Shown: positions 34,129-46,879, counted from the first letter of the stretch. The stretch: 64,000 bases of DNA from Mixophyes australis (GCA_036250195.1 JAVHZZ010000006.1:165932424-165996423), one strand, 5' to 3'. Program-made: numbers and translations. The notes: generated by a model from the sequence alone, not told the origin.

Positions 34129-34342
34129 CCAAGTGAAATGAGAAGTAATTGTTCCACAGCATAGATGATATATTTCAAAATAATGTGCAAATTCCCATCA
34201 CCTTCGTGGTAGTAATGTTAGATAGATTCCTACCAGATCACTGGGTCACAAAGGCATATAAACGATTAGGTGATGGGAAGTTGCACATTATTTTGAAATA
34301 TATCATCTATGCTGTGGAACAATTACTTCTCATTTCACTTGG
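34129..34342. repeat. 75-bp-arm inverted repeat with 64-bp loop
   Basis: Arms 34129-34203 and 34268-34342 are complementary with one mismatch seen (gcaaattccc against gggaagttgc). The loop is 34204-34267. A transcript would form a long near-perfect hairpin. No transposon end motif or target duplication was recognised. Confidence 0.9.
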
Positions 34343-34990
34343 GATCAGAGATCATTATATGGACATTTTTGATTGATATTTGTATATCGTTTATCTATTT
34401 CTGTTCGTTCCATCCATGAATAATAATAGAGAGAAATAACAGAGCAAAAACACATGGTAATGGTAGAATAATAACAAAGAGTAATAACAGAGAGTAATGC
34501 AGGATAATTACAGAAAGGAAGAATACAGGAAATAATAGAGAGTAAAAACAATAATAATAGAGGGAAAAAACTGCTAAAAATAACATAGTGTAATAGAATA
34601 AATTAGACATAGTAATAACAGAAAGTAATAGCACAGGGTAGTAATAGAGAGGAAAAACAATAATACTAGAGCGAAATTACAAAGAATAATAACATGGGGC
34701 AATAGTAGAATAATAACACAGGAAAATAACAGGAAGTAATATCACAGGCTAATAATGGATAGTAAAAACAATAATGATAGAGGGAATTAACACAGGGTGA
34801 TAGTAGGAAAAAAATATGCTAATTATAGAGAGTAATGACAGAGGGTAATAATAGGCCGTTAAAAAATTGTTATAGAGGGAAATAATAATAACACAAGGTA
34901 ATAGAATAAGAATAACACGGTATTAAACAGAGAGTAATACAGGATAGTAACAGACAGTAGTAACACAGGGAAATAATAGAGATAAAAAGG

Positions 34991-35388
34991 CAGTGCTTTT
35001 TTTGTTATAGAACTCACAGAACTGAGTTCCAGCACCTTTTTTCAATGGATTTTCCAAGTTTTAAAAGTAACTTTTGATGTTTGGTCCACGTGGACTTGAA
35101 TCACAATGTCGAGCGTAGCAGGTAGGTGCAAAATCATTAGAATGGTGCATGTGGGCTGCTTGTGTGTCGAGTCCGATGCATGCGTACTTCATCTGCACTG
35201 GTTGTGATAGCACTGTTCGGCTTGTGGCGCTGCTCAGCTTGTGATTGGTCGTGTGGTCACGCGCTGAGAGCTTACTGCGGGTGGTTACCGTTATGTTTCG
35301 TTACACAACTGACATGTGTGGGTGTATGTACATTGATTGACTACGTGATGTGAGTTCCAGCACCTTTTTTCTTACAAAAAAAGCACTG
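34991..35388. mobile_element. Non-autonomous hAT element (398 bp)
   Basis: Terminal inverted repeats CAGTGCTTTTTTTGT and ACAAAAAAAGCACTG with an exact 8-bp duplication taaaaagg at 34983-34990 and 35389-35396. Near both ends the motif gagttccagcacctttttt is repeated in direct orientation. No coding sequence. Confidence 0.92.
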
Positions 35389-37022
35389 TAAAAAGGAATA
35401 ATAATAGAGGGACATAACAGATAATAAGACAGGATAATGGTAGACTAATAGGACAGAAAAAAACAGATAATAACACAGGGTAATAGTAGAAAATTTCATG
35501 AGACAATAAGAGAAAGTAATGCAGGATAATAAAATAAAGTTTTAACAGGGCTATAAGATCAGAGATTGTAAAAAAATATAATATAGAATAACAGAGTAAT
35601 AAAAAAGGATAAGAGTAGAATAATATATATCAGATGGTAATAATAGAGAGTAAAAACAATAATAGAGGAAAATAGCAGAGAATAATAACAGGGTAATAGC
35701 TGAAAAAAACACACAATAATAACTGATACTAATACAAGATAATACCAGAAAGTAAATAACAGGGAAATAAGAGAGAGTAAAAACAATAATAATCATAGAG
35801 GGAAGTAACAGAGAATAAAAACACAGGGTAATAGTAGAATAATAACACAGTGAAATAACAGAAAGTAAAAACAAGGTAATAGTAGAAATTAAAAATAATA
35901 GTAATAATAATAATAATAGTAAAGGAGGGAAATACCATATAATAATAACACAGGGTAATAGAATAATAATAGAAAGTAATAACACAGGGTAATAAAAGAC
36001 AGTAAAAACAATAATAACAGGGAAATGGCAGATAATTATAACTGGATGGTAACAGAAACTAATAGAGGATAATACTAGAAAGTTGTAACAGTGTAATAAT
36101 AGATAGTAAAAACAACAATAATAATAATAATAATAGAGAGAAGTAACAGAGAATAATAATGCAGGGTAGAATAATACCACAAGTTAATAACAGAGAGTAA
36201 GTCAGGATAAGAACATAAAGTAATAACACACTATAATAATAGAGAGTAAAAAAGTTATAATATAGGATAATAACAGAATGTAATAACATAGGTTAATAAC
36301 AGAGTAGTACAGAATAATAGCTAAGGAACAATAGAGAAATAGCACATGATAATAGAGAGGAAAAAATAACAATATACAAAATAACATAGAGTAATAAATG
36401 TGGTTTATAACAGAGACTAACACAGAAAAATATGGAAGGGGAAAAAAAGAAACAGAATAAAAATACAGGACACTAATAGTAGGTAATGCAGAATAATATC
36501 ACAAGGTTCAAACAGTAAGTATTAACACATGGTAATTACAGAATAATAACGGTGAAATTAATAACATAAGATGATAACATAATTATTAAAAAGGGCAATA
36601 ACAGAGAGTACCAATACTATCATAGGTCAGTAAAAATGTAATAATAACACAGGACAATAAGAGAATAATAACAGGTTTATAATAAAGTAAAATAACAAGA
36701 AGGGAAACAACAGAGATTAATACAGAATTATGGAAAAAGGATAATAACAAAGTAGTACCACATGGTAATAACAGAGAGTAGAAACAATTATAATGGATGG
36801 AAATAGAGATTAATAACACAGGGTAATAGTAGAATAACAACACAGGGAAATAACAGAGAATAATATAGGATAGTAACAAAATATAATATCACAGGGTTAT
36901 AGAGACAAAAAAAATAATACTATAGAATAGAGAGTAAGATAGTATAGAGAGTAATACAGAATGTTAGGAAAAGCGAAAATAATAACATGAAAATAACAAT
37001 AAAAATACAGGATAATAATATA

Positions 37023-37633
37023 GGGCCTCATTTAGAGTCAGACGCAATTTACACTGAAATCATAAGTGTAAATTGCATCCCGTAATTTACACAGTATTTA
37101 AAGTGGCATGGATCTTTAGATCCGCGCAGCTTAGAATAATGTTTAAATTGCACAAACATGCCTCTTTATCTGCCTTATGGGCCGTCGTGCAAGTGTATCA
37201 TGCACAGCGCTCTGTAAAGCAGATAATTAAATTGGGAAAAATAGTGTAAAAAAAAATGCCCCCCTCCAAACAGCACAAGGGTTGGTTATGCTGTTTGGGA
37301 GGGGGTGCACACCTTTTTTTTTCTTTTAAATTTTTTCTTTTTTTACTTTTTTAATACACCAAGCTCTGTTGCACCAGCTGAAAGCACCCGCAAAAGATAC
37401 GTCTCCTAAAGGCATATCTGCGGTTGCTTACAACTCAAAATAACATATAAAGAGTGTGAACACGCCTTTACATAGCTAGCCTTACCCACTACCTACCCTG
37501 TTCCACCTCTCTAAGTGCAGAGAGATTCAACAGGAGATCCGTCTCAGTCGGAGTGCAAACTAAGACGGATCTTTGGCCAAAATTGCTTTTTGCATTTCTC
37601 AGAAGGACTTGCGTTCGATTCTAAATGAGGGCC
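37023..37633. mobile_element. TIR element (611 bp) within the array
   Basis: The ends GGGCCTCATTTAGAGTC and the complement of GGCCCTCATTTAGAATC are near-matching inverted repeats, flanked by ATA on both sides. An internal hairpin is formed by cccctccaaacagca and tgctgtttgggagggg (about 37261-37306). Superfamily uncertain; the 3-bp flank suggests PIF/Harbinger or a relative. Confidence 0.7.
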
Positions 37634-38034
37634 ATAGTGAGTAATATCGAATAATAATACACAGTAATAACAGTAACAGGCCACCCCTGCTTCCAAAAAG
37701 AAGTAATGAGGGCGGAACCTCTTCTTGGGAGCTGGGCATTCCCACCACCAAGGTTATTAAAAGAGAGTAATAACAGAATAATAACACTGGATGATAAAAG
37801 TTATTAATGACACTATGTAAATACAGAATAAAAATACAGGATAATAGTGTGTAATACAGATTAATATCAGAGGGTCGTGGCAGTAAGTATTAAAACAGGG
37901 TAATAACAGAATAAAAACACAGGGTAATAATTGAAAGTAATAACACTATATGATAAGAGAATAATACCACAGGGCAGTAAAAAAACAGTAAAAATATAAT
38001 AGTAGCACAAGGTAATAAGAGAATAATAACAGGC

Positions 38035-39528
38035 TGTGACTGGATCACTATTAAATAACTTTTGGTAAAAATTTATTTAAAGCAAATAGTGCAGAGCACT
38101 TATTTGTGTAATTGCAGTGCATGTATTTTTGATATTGATATATTTTTGATATTGTGATATAGGAAACCAGGGGAAGAAATTTGTCTCTTGTTTAACCTTG
38201 CTATAGGATATGCCTATTTCTGATGTATATATCTGATACAATGAGCCTGTGTTTACCAAACCTTTGGTGTATTGTGATGTGGGGAAGTAGCTTGTTTTGG
38301 TTTTTTTTTTGTTCTGTGGGAATTGGTATTCGGCGACTGTCTGAAGTATTCATGCCAGTCAGACCTTTTGACTTGCTAGTGGGTCTCCTGCTTCTGAAAT
38401 AAGATCCAGGAAATCACAGCAAGAGTTTTAAGAATTTCATAGCGAAGTATAAATATTAGTGGCTTTGCAATGCATGCAAATCTATGTTTGTGTAAATAGA
38501 GTATTATTATTATTTTCTCCACTATGAAACAGAGTATCCAGCTGATTTTTTTTCGTGGTACTAATGTATACCTTTTTTAAACAGCCCCCCAAAAATGGGA
38601 TCCCTAATGTCAATTGAACCTAGCGTTTTTAATTCTATTAGAAAAACGTGCGTTTTTGCCGTAACGCAAAACATGAGGCAGATAAAGTAATTTGGTTTGG
38701 ATTTTTGGATTAGAGAGAAAGAGTTACCTTAAGGGTCCAAATTGTGTGGTGATTCCTTAATAAACACCTGCGGTACTTCAAATAAAGTGGATAAAGAAGC
38801 CGCGATTAGTAAATTATTTAATAAATTGAAAAATCAATATTTAATCAACTAATTGTCAGACAGTCTAGATATTTGGCAGAAATAGTTGTTTTGACCTCCT
38901 CTCTTGACTAAAATGTTTTCAAAAAATCTGAGATGGGTGGTGGACATTTCATGTTTTTTTTGGGTGTTCTGATGTAGAATGACTCTGAAATGTATCATTC
39001 TCAAGTTTCATCTGACCTTACCACTAATACCTTAAATCAGTGGGACGGTACTTGTCAGGACACTTGAGCAATAAACATCACTCTGCTTCAAAGACCTGCT
39101 TGACAACTTCTTCAATATTGCTGTAATCCTGTGACCTGCCGATTAGACCCTAAATCTAATCCGTTCTCTGGCTGATTCTGAGGTTTGGACCCAAGCTTAT
39201 CCAGTAACACTGCTCTGCCTGCTACCTGCAGCTCTGGCCAGTGTGATAGGCCAGGGAGGATCCATCCACAGCAACACTGATCCATAGTAAAAGGTCCGGA
39301 GTTACCAATCCAAGTGTACCAGCACAGGAGTACACTAGCAGTGACAGTTAACCAGAAGGAAACTGGTTCTGAGCGCCATAAAGGAGTTCAGTGGTGGCAG
39401 CATTATAAGCCCCTCCAACTGCGGCAAGAGGGCACATTTGGGATAATGAAAGGGAACGGTGGCAAAGTAAGCCCAGCCGGTTCCGAGCAACAACAGACAG
39501 GGTGGCATAGGCGGTCCATCCTGTCACA
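38035..39528 (-). mobile_element. Solo LTR, family A (1494 bp)
   Basis: The ends are TGTGACTGGATC and GGTCCATCCTGTCACA, and the duplication caggc is exact at 38030-38034 and 39529-39533. The orientation is opposite to the copy at 7604-8314. Parts match 61959 to the window end in the same orientation. No coding capacity. A long LTR is the most economical reading, but no internal region of this family is in the window. Confidence 0.75.
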
Positions 39529-39724
39529 CAGGCTAATAACAGAAAGGAAAAAAATAACAAGAAGGGAAATAACAGATTAATGCAGAATAATAAAAAAGGA
39601 TAACATTGGAAAGTAGTAACAGGGTAAAAATTGAGAGTAAAAACAATAATAATAGAGAGAAATAACATAGATTAATAACGCAGGGGAATAGTGGAATAAT
39701 AGCACAGGGTAATAACGACAAGAA

Positions 39725-41125
39725 ATCGGCTCAATTCCTTCCCAGCACTTTCTGACACCCTCTCTTCATTTGATCTCACAAATGAAGATGAAATATCTAC
39801 TCTGTTTTTATCTTCCTACTCTACCTTATCCTATTCCCTCCCAAATTGGTATATCCCTGTCTTCTGTGCTCATTCCACCTCTAACTAAAATCTGTAATCT
39901 CTCGCTCTCTACTGGTATCTTCTCGTCATTATACAAGCACTCCTATTCTGAAAACAACAAAATTCTGACCCATACTCCTGCTCAAATTAACATCCCATAT
40001 CTCAGCTCCCAAGCCTCTCCTAATCTCTCGACTTCTGTATGCTGTGTTACTGTCTGTCTGCCATTTCATCTTGAATGTCCTGTAGCTAACTCAAACTCAA
40101 TCTTTCTAACACAGTTAATATTCCCACCCACCAACAGAATCATACCTGACATTTCTATTTCTGTTGACAACACAACCTTAATCCCCACCCCTCAAGCTCG
40201 CTGCCTAGGTGTGATCCTTGATTTAGAACTATCCTTTGTTCCCCTTATCGACTCTATATCTAAATCATGTTGCATACATTGAAAAAACATTTCTAGAATC
40301 CTCACATATCTTACAAAAGACACTGCAAAAACCTTAATTCATGCACTCGTCATCTCCTGCTTTGACTATTGCAATTCTCTCCTTACTGGTCTTACCCTAC
40401 AATCTATTTTGCACGAAGCGGCCAGATTAATTTTCCTTGCTAATCTTTATTCCTCTGCTGAATCACTCTGTCTGTCTCTACACTGGTTGCTTGTTTTTTT
40501 ACTGTATCCAATATAAAAGAATTTACTAAGTTACAAGGCTTTCAACAAAGCTGCACCAACATAGATTTCCTCACTTGTCACAAAATATCTCCCAACTTGA
40601 CGACTCTGTTCTGCACAAGATCTGCATCTCTTATCCACTCTCATTACATCATCCCATTCCCACTTACAGGACTTCTTTAGAGCTGCACCCACTCTATGAA
40701 ATTCCCTCCCTCTCACAATAAGGCTTTCTTCTGGTCTACAAACCTTCAAGCGTTCTCTGAAAACTCACCTCTTCAGGTAGGCTTATAATATTCCTCAACC
40801 ACCTTCTTAACCTCACTAAATTACCACCTGTTTCACAATTTACACAAGGACAACAACCCTCTAACAAACATTGCTGTGTGGCTGGATCATGTAGCATAAT
40901 AATCCCTTTTTGGGTTTTTTGTTTTGTTTTTTTTATCTTTGCAATATGGCTGGACCGAAATGCAATATGTAGACTTAACTTCACGTATCCAACTCTCAGT
41001 CTCTCATACATTATTAATTTGCGGGCAGGGCCTTCTCAACTCTTTCTATGTTTTATCCAGTTTGTTTATTATTGTGTTTGTCCCCAATTGTGCTACAGAG
41101 TTTGCTGACAATATATAAATAAATG
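39725..41125 (+). pseudogene. Second L2-clade LINE copy, more decayed
   Basis: It is collinear with the L2 at 29439-30801 from the ISISVDNTT and RCLGVILDLELSFVPLI blocks (about 40150-40240) onward to a 3' end with tttgctgacaatatataaat. It also includes sequence upstream of the RT core, but the stretch with the YADD box is deleted. Many stops and frameshifts are present. It lies inside the aataaca array. Confidence 0.82.
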
Positions 41126-42542
41126 TTGATGAATAACAGAATAATATAGAATAATAACAGAACATAATAACACATGGTAATAATAGAGAGCAAATCAAAA
41201 TATAGAATATTAATAGAGAGTAATACACAATAATAGCTAAAGGGAAAAAATAAAAATTACATGACAAGAACAGAATAAAAATACAGGGTAATAATAGTGA
41301 GTAGTACAGGATAATATCACAGGGTTGCAGCAGTAAGTATTAAAACAGGGTAATTACAGAATAATAACACAGGGTAAAACTTGAAAATAATAACAGAAGA
41401 TGATGACAGAATAATTAAAAAAAAAAAAAACAATAAGAAGGGAATTACCAGAGATTAATACAGAATTATAAAACAAATGGATAATAACAGAAAGTAGTAA
41501 TACATGGTAATAATAGAAAGTATAAACAATTATAATAGAGGTAAATAACAAGGATTAATAACACAGGGTAATAGTAGAATAATAACAACACAGTGTAATA
41601 ACAGGGATTAATATAGGAACATAGCAGAACATAATATCACAGCGTAATAATAGAGATTAAAATAATAATTTAAAATAATAATAGAGAGTAATAAAGAATG
41701 ATAGCAAAAGGGAAAAAATAACATGATAATAAGAGAATAAAAAAACAGGATAATAATAGTGTGTAATACATGATAATATCAGAGGGTCGTAACAGTATTA
41801 AAACGGGGTAATAACAGAATAATAACTCAGGGTAATGATTGAAATTAATAACACAAAATGATTAGAGACGAGTAAAAAGGGCAGTAACTGAGAGAATAGC
41901 AATAATACCACAGGGCAGTAAAAATAATATAGTAAGAAAATAATCATACAGGGTAATAATAGATATGAGAAAAAAATAAAAAGAAAGAAAATAGCAGAGA
42001 TGAATACAGAATTATAAAAAAAGGATACTAACAGAATAATAGCAAAGGGTAACAAAGATAAATAGCACAGTAATAACAATTAAAATACAGGATATTAATA
42101 GTGAGTAATACAGAATAATATAACAGGGTTGCAACAGTAGGTATTAAAACAGTGTAATTACAGAATAATAGCACAGGGTAAAAATTTTAAATTATAACAA
42201 GATAATAATATAATAATGAAAAAGGGCAATAACTGAGAGAAAACCAATAAAACAGGGCAGTAAAAATGTAATACTAATACAGCACAATAAGATAATAATA
42301 ATAAAGGCTAACAGAGAAGGAAGTAGAAAGGGAAAAATAACAAGAAAGGAAATAACAGATTAATATAGAACTATAATAAAAGATAATAACAGAAAGTAGT
42401 AACAACTTGGTAATAATAGAGCTTAGAAGCAATTATAATGAAGGGAAAGAACAGAGATTAATAATACGGTAATAGAAGAATAATAACACATGGTAATAAT
42501 AATAATAATAATAATAGAGAGTAATATAGGATAATAACAGAT

Positions 42543-43301
42543 TCTGTATTAGGGCATCAATGGAAAAAGTACTTAAGCAATAACGCAAGCACTGCTGTCT
42601 TCAGTGCTCTCACAATATCCCTGAGGAAGCCCCCAGCGGGGTGAAACGCGTAGGTAACTTTATTGATACTTATTTCACTGTTGGACACTCTTTACCAGCC
42701 ACCATTCCTTTGAGAACATTTTGCCGAAAATTACCCTAGGCGCATGCGCAGGTACATCGCAGCGCCACAGCAGGTTCCGGCACTCAGCTCCAGGCTGCGA
42801 GCAGTTCACAAAGAGGTGTGCTTCCCGAACTCCACTGAAGAAAACTGCTTCAATCAAATATCTCCCCAGTAGGGATAGGATCGCCGACGCTACTCAAGCC
42901 GCACGCGCGAACTACCTGCACCATTCCAGCGGGTCCGGAGGAACAGTCAGCGCCTGTGGGAGACCTTTACACCTGGAAAGTTGTTTTCAACGGAGGCAGC
43001 GGGACAAGTCCACCTGGGGAGGAAGGTAAGTGCACTACCCACCCTTCCCAGTTAGCAGCTAGGACTCTTGCCTTGGTATTTTTGTTATCTTTGTTGTTTT
43101 AATACACCGATATCCAGTGGTTGGTGGCTCTCTTCTGGTATCAAAGACTTATGGACTCCAGCTTTACATCTAAGCCTCCATTGGTATATCTACATATTCC
43201 AATCGAGAGTGTTTGGATATCTATATATTGTTTTTTGCCATTTTTGTTTTGTCTGTTTGATATATGTTCATAATATTCCTGTTTTGATGCCCTAATACAG
43301 A
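42543..43301. mobile_element. 759-bp element with perfect 18-bp TIRs
   Basis: TCTGTATTAGGGCATCAA (42543-42560) is exactly complementary to 43284-43301. The interior contains gaggaagcccccagcggggt, then gaaacgcgtagg, a sequence style widespread in amphibian repeats, and no transposase. No clear target duplication was found, so the superfamily is open. It marks the end of the large array. Confidence 0.75.
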
Positions 43302-43669
43302 CTTTATTTTACTTACTCTCTTTCTCTCAGTTAGATATCACTTTTATTCTTTATTGCGCTGGGAATTACGTATAATTGTTATGGCCTATCTAGGAGTATA
43401 GACCAACTCCTAACTTTTTGTTCCCCTGGCTGCCTCATTTCACCCTCATATGGGAAGCGCAGATCCCCTATCTCTTTTTACAGCAACTGAAGGAAGCCCA
43501 TTTGATAAATTAAATAAGAAAAAAATTAGTGTAAGGTGTTTAAATGCTGCACACACACTACATTTGAAACTTTATAAAGGCATTATGGAGAGTGTAGATA
43601 CAGTAACAATTGTAATTGGACAGAGGCATCAGTAGATATCTACACAAGCATATACCCAATGGTAAAGAG

Positions 43670-43950
43670 CAACCTAATTTGTTTCCGCTATATAAATAAA
43701 TAAGGATGCTGACATGTATATGTGACCTGCACCCATAGTGCAACAACAATTCAAAGATTAGCCACTCAATACATTGCAAGAGTCTTCATCGGTTGCCAAG
43801 AGCATGGCTTTCATTACCTTGCCGCTATATAAATAAATGAGGGTGCTGAGAGACAAAGATGTCCTGCACCCATAGTACACCAAATCAAAGATTAGCCACT
43901 CAATACATTGCCAGAGTCTTCATCGGTTGCCAAGGGCATGCCTTTTATTA
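43670..43950 (+). repeat. Two diverged ~130-bp direct repeats
   Basis: Both copies contain ccgctatataaataaat, caaagattagccactcaata, cattgc.agagtcttcatcg and gttgccaag.gcatg. The second copy continues into a longer block (to about 44130) that recurs at 46040-46350. Confidence 0.8.
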
Positions 43951-44179
43951 CCTTGTTTTACTTCTATGCTCTGTGCCATAATACTGCCCTTCTGAATCAA
44001 ACCAGGGGTCTTGTGTATATTTATGGGAAGGAAGGGAGGCAAATTCATTCCCCCAGGGTAAGCTTTGTCCAACCCCGGGGTAAAGGGGACTGTCCAAGAC
44101 TTGCATTGGAGGTGGTCCCCAAGACCCATGTATGTAAATATGGAATGTATATAAATAATATTTATATGTTCTATTAGTA

Positions 44180-45247
44180 ACTTATGCACAAGGATATTCT
44201 CATGGTCAGTGTTAGCGCCGGCTTAGCAAGGCGCGGAGTCTAACGGCCTCCCTGGTCTTCACCAAGAACAGTAGGAAAATTTCCCAGCTGCAATTCTAAT
44301 TGTATAGCGCACTGATTTAAAAATCCCTGACAGGACTTAGAATCACCATCACACTTTGGAAGATTAGGGATCCGGAGCTGTGATGCAGAAGATGGTGTTA
44401 CTGCAGAACTTTGCGCTTGGGGAACGGAAGCCAGAGAATTAGCTTGGGTGGCCAAGGTGTTTTGTAATGTATCAAGGCGCGTAGAGATATTGCAGGAGTA
44501 GAGCCAGGTTTTTTTCTTGTTCCTCGACATGTCCCAGAAGATCTCACGGAGATGGATTGCCAGCTTCCTCCATAATTTTAGGTCAGAGCAAACTGTTATG
44601 CGCAAGGATATTCTCCTGATCAGTGTTAGCGCTTTCTTAGCTAGGCGCAGAGTCTAATGGCCTCCCTGGTTTTCACCAAAACCGCCGCAGGATGGAATTA
44701 GTGGCTGTGAGACCGCCGGTCACAGCACTTGGTTCAGCCCACTGACGTTAGAGACAGATAGGAGAAAGAAACTACCAGAGACCAATGAATAAAGAACAGT
44801 ACCTGATAGAAGTCCAGTAGAGATGTGCTGTATCTGAACTAGCCGAAGTCTGGTACACAGATCAGATGACAGCACTACACAGGAAGAATCCGGGAGCTTA
44901 GTTAGAGGATAAGCCGAGGTCTGGTACACAAACCATAGGACAGCAGTACACAGGGAGAACCCAGGAGCGTAGTCAGAGGATAAGCCGAGGTACGGTACAC
45001 TTAATCAGAATCAGCAATGAGGCAGGCACGAATCACAGGGAAAACAAGCACCTAATAGGCACAGGGGAGTCAGACGCTGCATAACCTGTTGCTCTGACAT
45101 CATACAAGTGTCAGAGCGATTCTTATATAGGAAGGGGAAGTTCAAACTCACCGCTGGAGGTCTCATGACTGCCAGAGCCGCACATCCTGAAGTTCCCGTG
45201 CAGCAGACTGGATGGGAACAGGAGCGTGGAGCAGGTAAATTCTTACA
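44180..45247 (-). mobile_element. Deleted gypsy retrotransposon: LTR, short gag, LTR tail
   Basis: Read on the minus strand: an LTR at 45247-44594 (TGTAAGAA to GCATAACA), then a leader and the start of a gypsy gag (about 44520-44280; LRIPNLPKCDGDSKSCQGFL and NQCAIQLELQLGNFPT), then directly the last ~90 bp of another LTR (gttagactccgcgccttgct..., to about 44180). All of pol and most of the 3' LTR are missing, so this is a non-functional deletion derivative. Confidence 0.8.
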
Positions 45248-45958
45248 GTGATGTGTAAGAAATATGTAAAAGATTACAGAAGTGGACGTTGCTCAATCAA
45301 TTTATAGGTTCATAGCCACTCCACCGCACTCTCAATTTAAAAACACATATATGTATGGCCCAATATAGGGACTCTCACTGTTTAGAGTTAGGACCACCCT
45401 ATTAGCAGAAGTGCCGTGTAGTGGCAGGTGGCTTTCCATGCATTTACAAATGTGTACAACTGAGACGTCTGCATTTTTATGTACAAGTAGAAATGGCAGC
45501 TCCTTTGCTGGTTATAGAAATATGTAAAATAGACAAATAAGATTGGCCAATAGTCGCTCTTCCCACACATGCAAGTATGTATAATAATTACATTGATGCA
45601 GACTTGGTTGCCCAAAACATGTCTTCACAATGCAATTGGAAGTCCACATTCTGAGAAATTAACAGGACAGATTTTGGAGCTTGCAAAGAATACATGTATA
45701 GAAGGAGATATGATGCCTGATGATTTATGCTATGTGATAGAGTTAGAGAACCGTAAAGTATGATTAATTATTTTTTAATTGAATTGGAGAAAGCAAAGTG
45801 GCAAATTTGCATAATCCTTCATTAAGACAACAGTGGACAACTATGGACAGCGGCATTAGTAGACATTTAAAAGATAATGGGAGGGCACAATGTTAAATGG
45901 TGCAAGTAAAAGATGGCATGATCCTTGGAGTGAGGTACATCTGTGTTATACTGCTGCC
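45248..45958. other. No gene recognised
   Basis: Short frames only. Confidence 0.35.
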
Positions 45959-46350
45959 ATTTTGAATTAAACTAGGGGACCTGTAAAATTTACACACAAT
46001 AAATTGCCAGAGCATTCATCGGTAGCCAAGAGCAGGGCTTTCCTAACTTGTTTTTCTTATATGTTCTGTTCCGTAATGCTGCCCTTTTGAATTAAACTAG
46101 GGGACCTGTAAAATTTACACACAATAAATTGCCAGAGCATTCATCAGCAGCCAAGAGCAGGGCTTTCCTAACTTGTTTTTCTTATATGTTCTGTTCCGTA
46201 ATGCTGCACTTCTGAATTAAACTAGGGGACTCGTAAACATTTATGTGGGAGGGAGGGCGGAGAAATCATTGCCCCGGGGTAAGTTTCTTCCAACCCCTGG
46301 TTAAAAGGGGACTACCTGAGACTTGTAGCAGAGAGAGTCCCCAAGAAGTG
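45959..46350 (+). repeat. 125-bp tandem repeat (about 2.5 copies) with extension
   Basis: gaattaaactaggggac recurs at 45964, 46089 and 46214, a spacing of exactly 125 bp. The final copy continues into 'ccccggggtaagt' sequence shared with 44050-44130, showing that these and the 43.7-kb repeats are one family. Confidence 0.85.
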
Positions 46351-46879
46351 GTGTACTTACTCTGACTCCAGGGCTGCTTCCCGGCTGGTAACATCCGAGT
46401 ATCTGTGAGTGCATCCATCTCTAGGGGAAAGGCGGCTGCTATAGGTGAAGACCTCTCCTGCTAGTTCTAAAAGCTTATGACAGTTACTAGGAAGCTGTAA
46501 CATCATAAAGGATTATATCCTGGGGCCAGTGGTGTAATGGCAATCTGACCTTCCACTGTTTAGTATTGCTATTAGTCGTTAGTTGACTCGCACTGCTCTC
46601 TCCGCCACCGTTTTTGTTTAAACAAGAACTGACCTTTTCCAAATTTACATTGGTGTCCGAGTGGTTATTTATTTATTCAATTACAGTAATAGTAAGTCTG
46701 AACATGGGAAGGAGGTTTGGGTGCAATAAAAGGGAGATATCAACACTATTCAGATTATTCTTGTTTGAATTGAATTGGAGAAAGCAAAATGAAATTCTTC
46801 ATTAAGTCAATTGAGAATTGGGACAGTTGTGACGGGATCATTAGAAAATAGCTTGGAAATGACTGGAAATGAATGTTAA

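Larger units (their letters stand above)
34400..42542. repeat. Large degenerate array of aataacaga/acacagggtaata-type repeats
   Basis: Short words such as aataacagagagtaat, aacacagggtaataat and gagtaaaaacaataataata recur for about 8 kb, with a loose higher-order spacing of roughly 100-135 bp seen from the aaaacaataata block (34545, 34648, 34763, 35652, 35788). Copies are diverged. The array is broken by four identified insertions (34991-35388, 37023-37633, 38035-39528, 39725-41125) and by one unidentified short GC-rich piece (37670-37750). Open frames on its minus strand are a composition effect. Confidence 0.9.

Noticed and set aside
35551..36423. Long minus-strand frames rich in Leu, Tyr, Ile and Phe (up to 209 codons) resembling membrane proteins
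   Set aside because: They are the complement of the aataaca array; the low frequency of stop codons there is a composition effect and the repeat is not conserved as codons.
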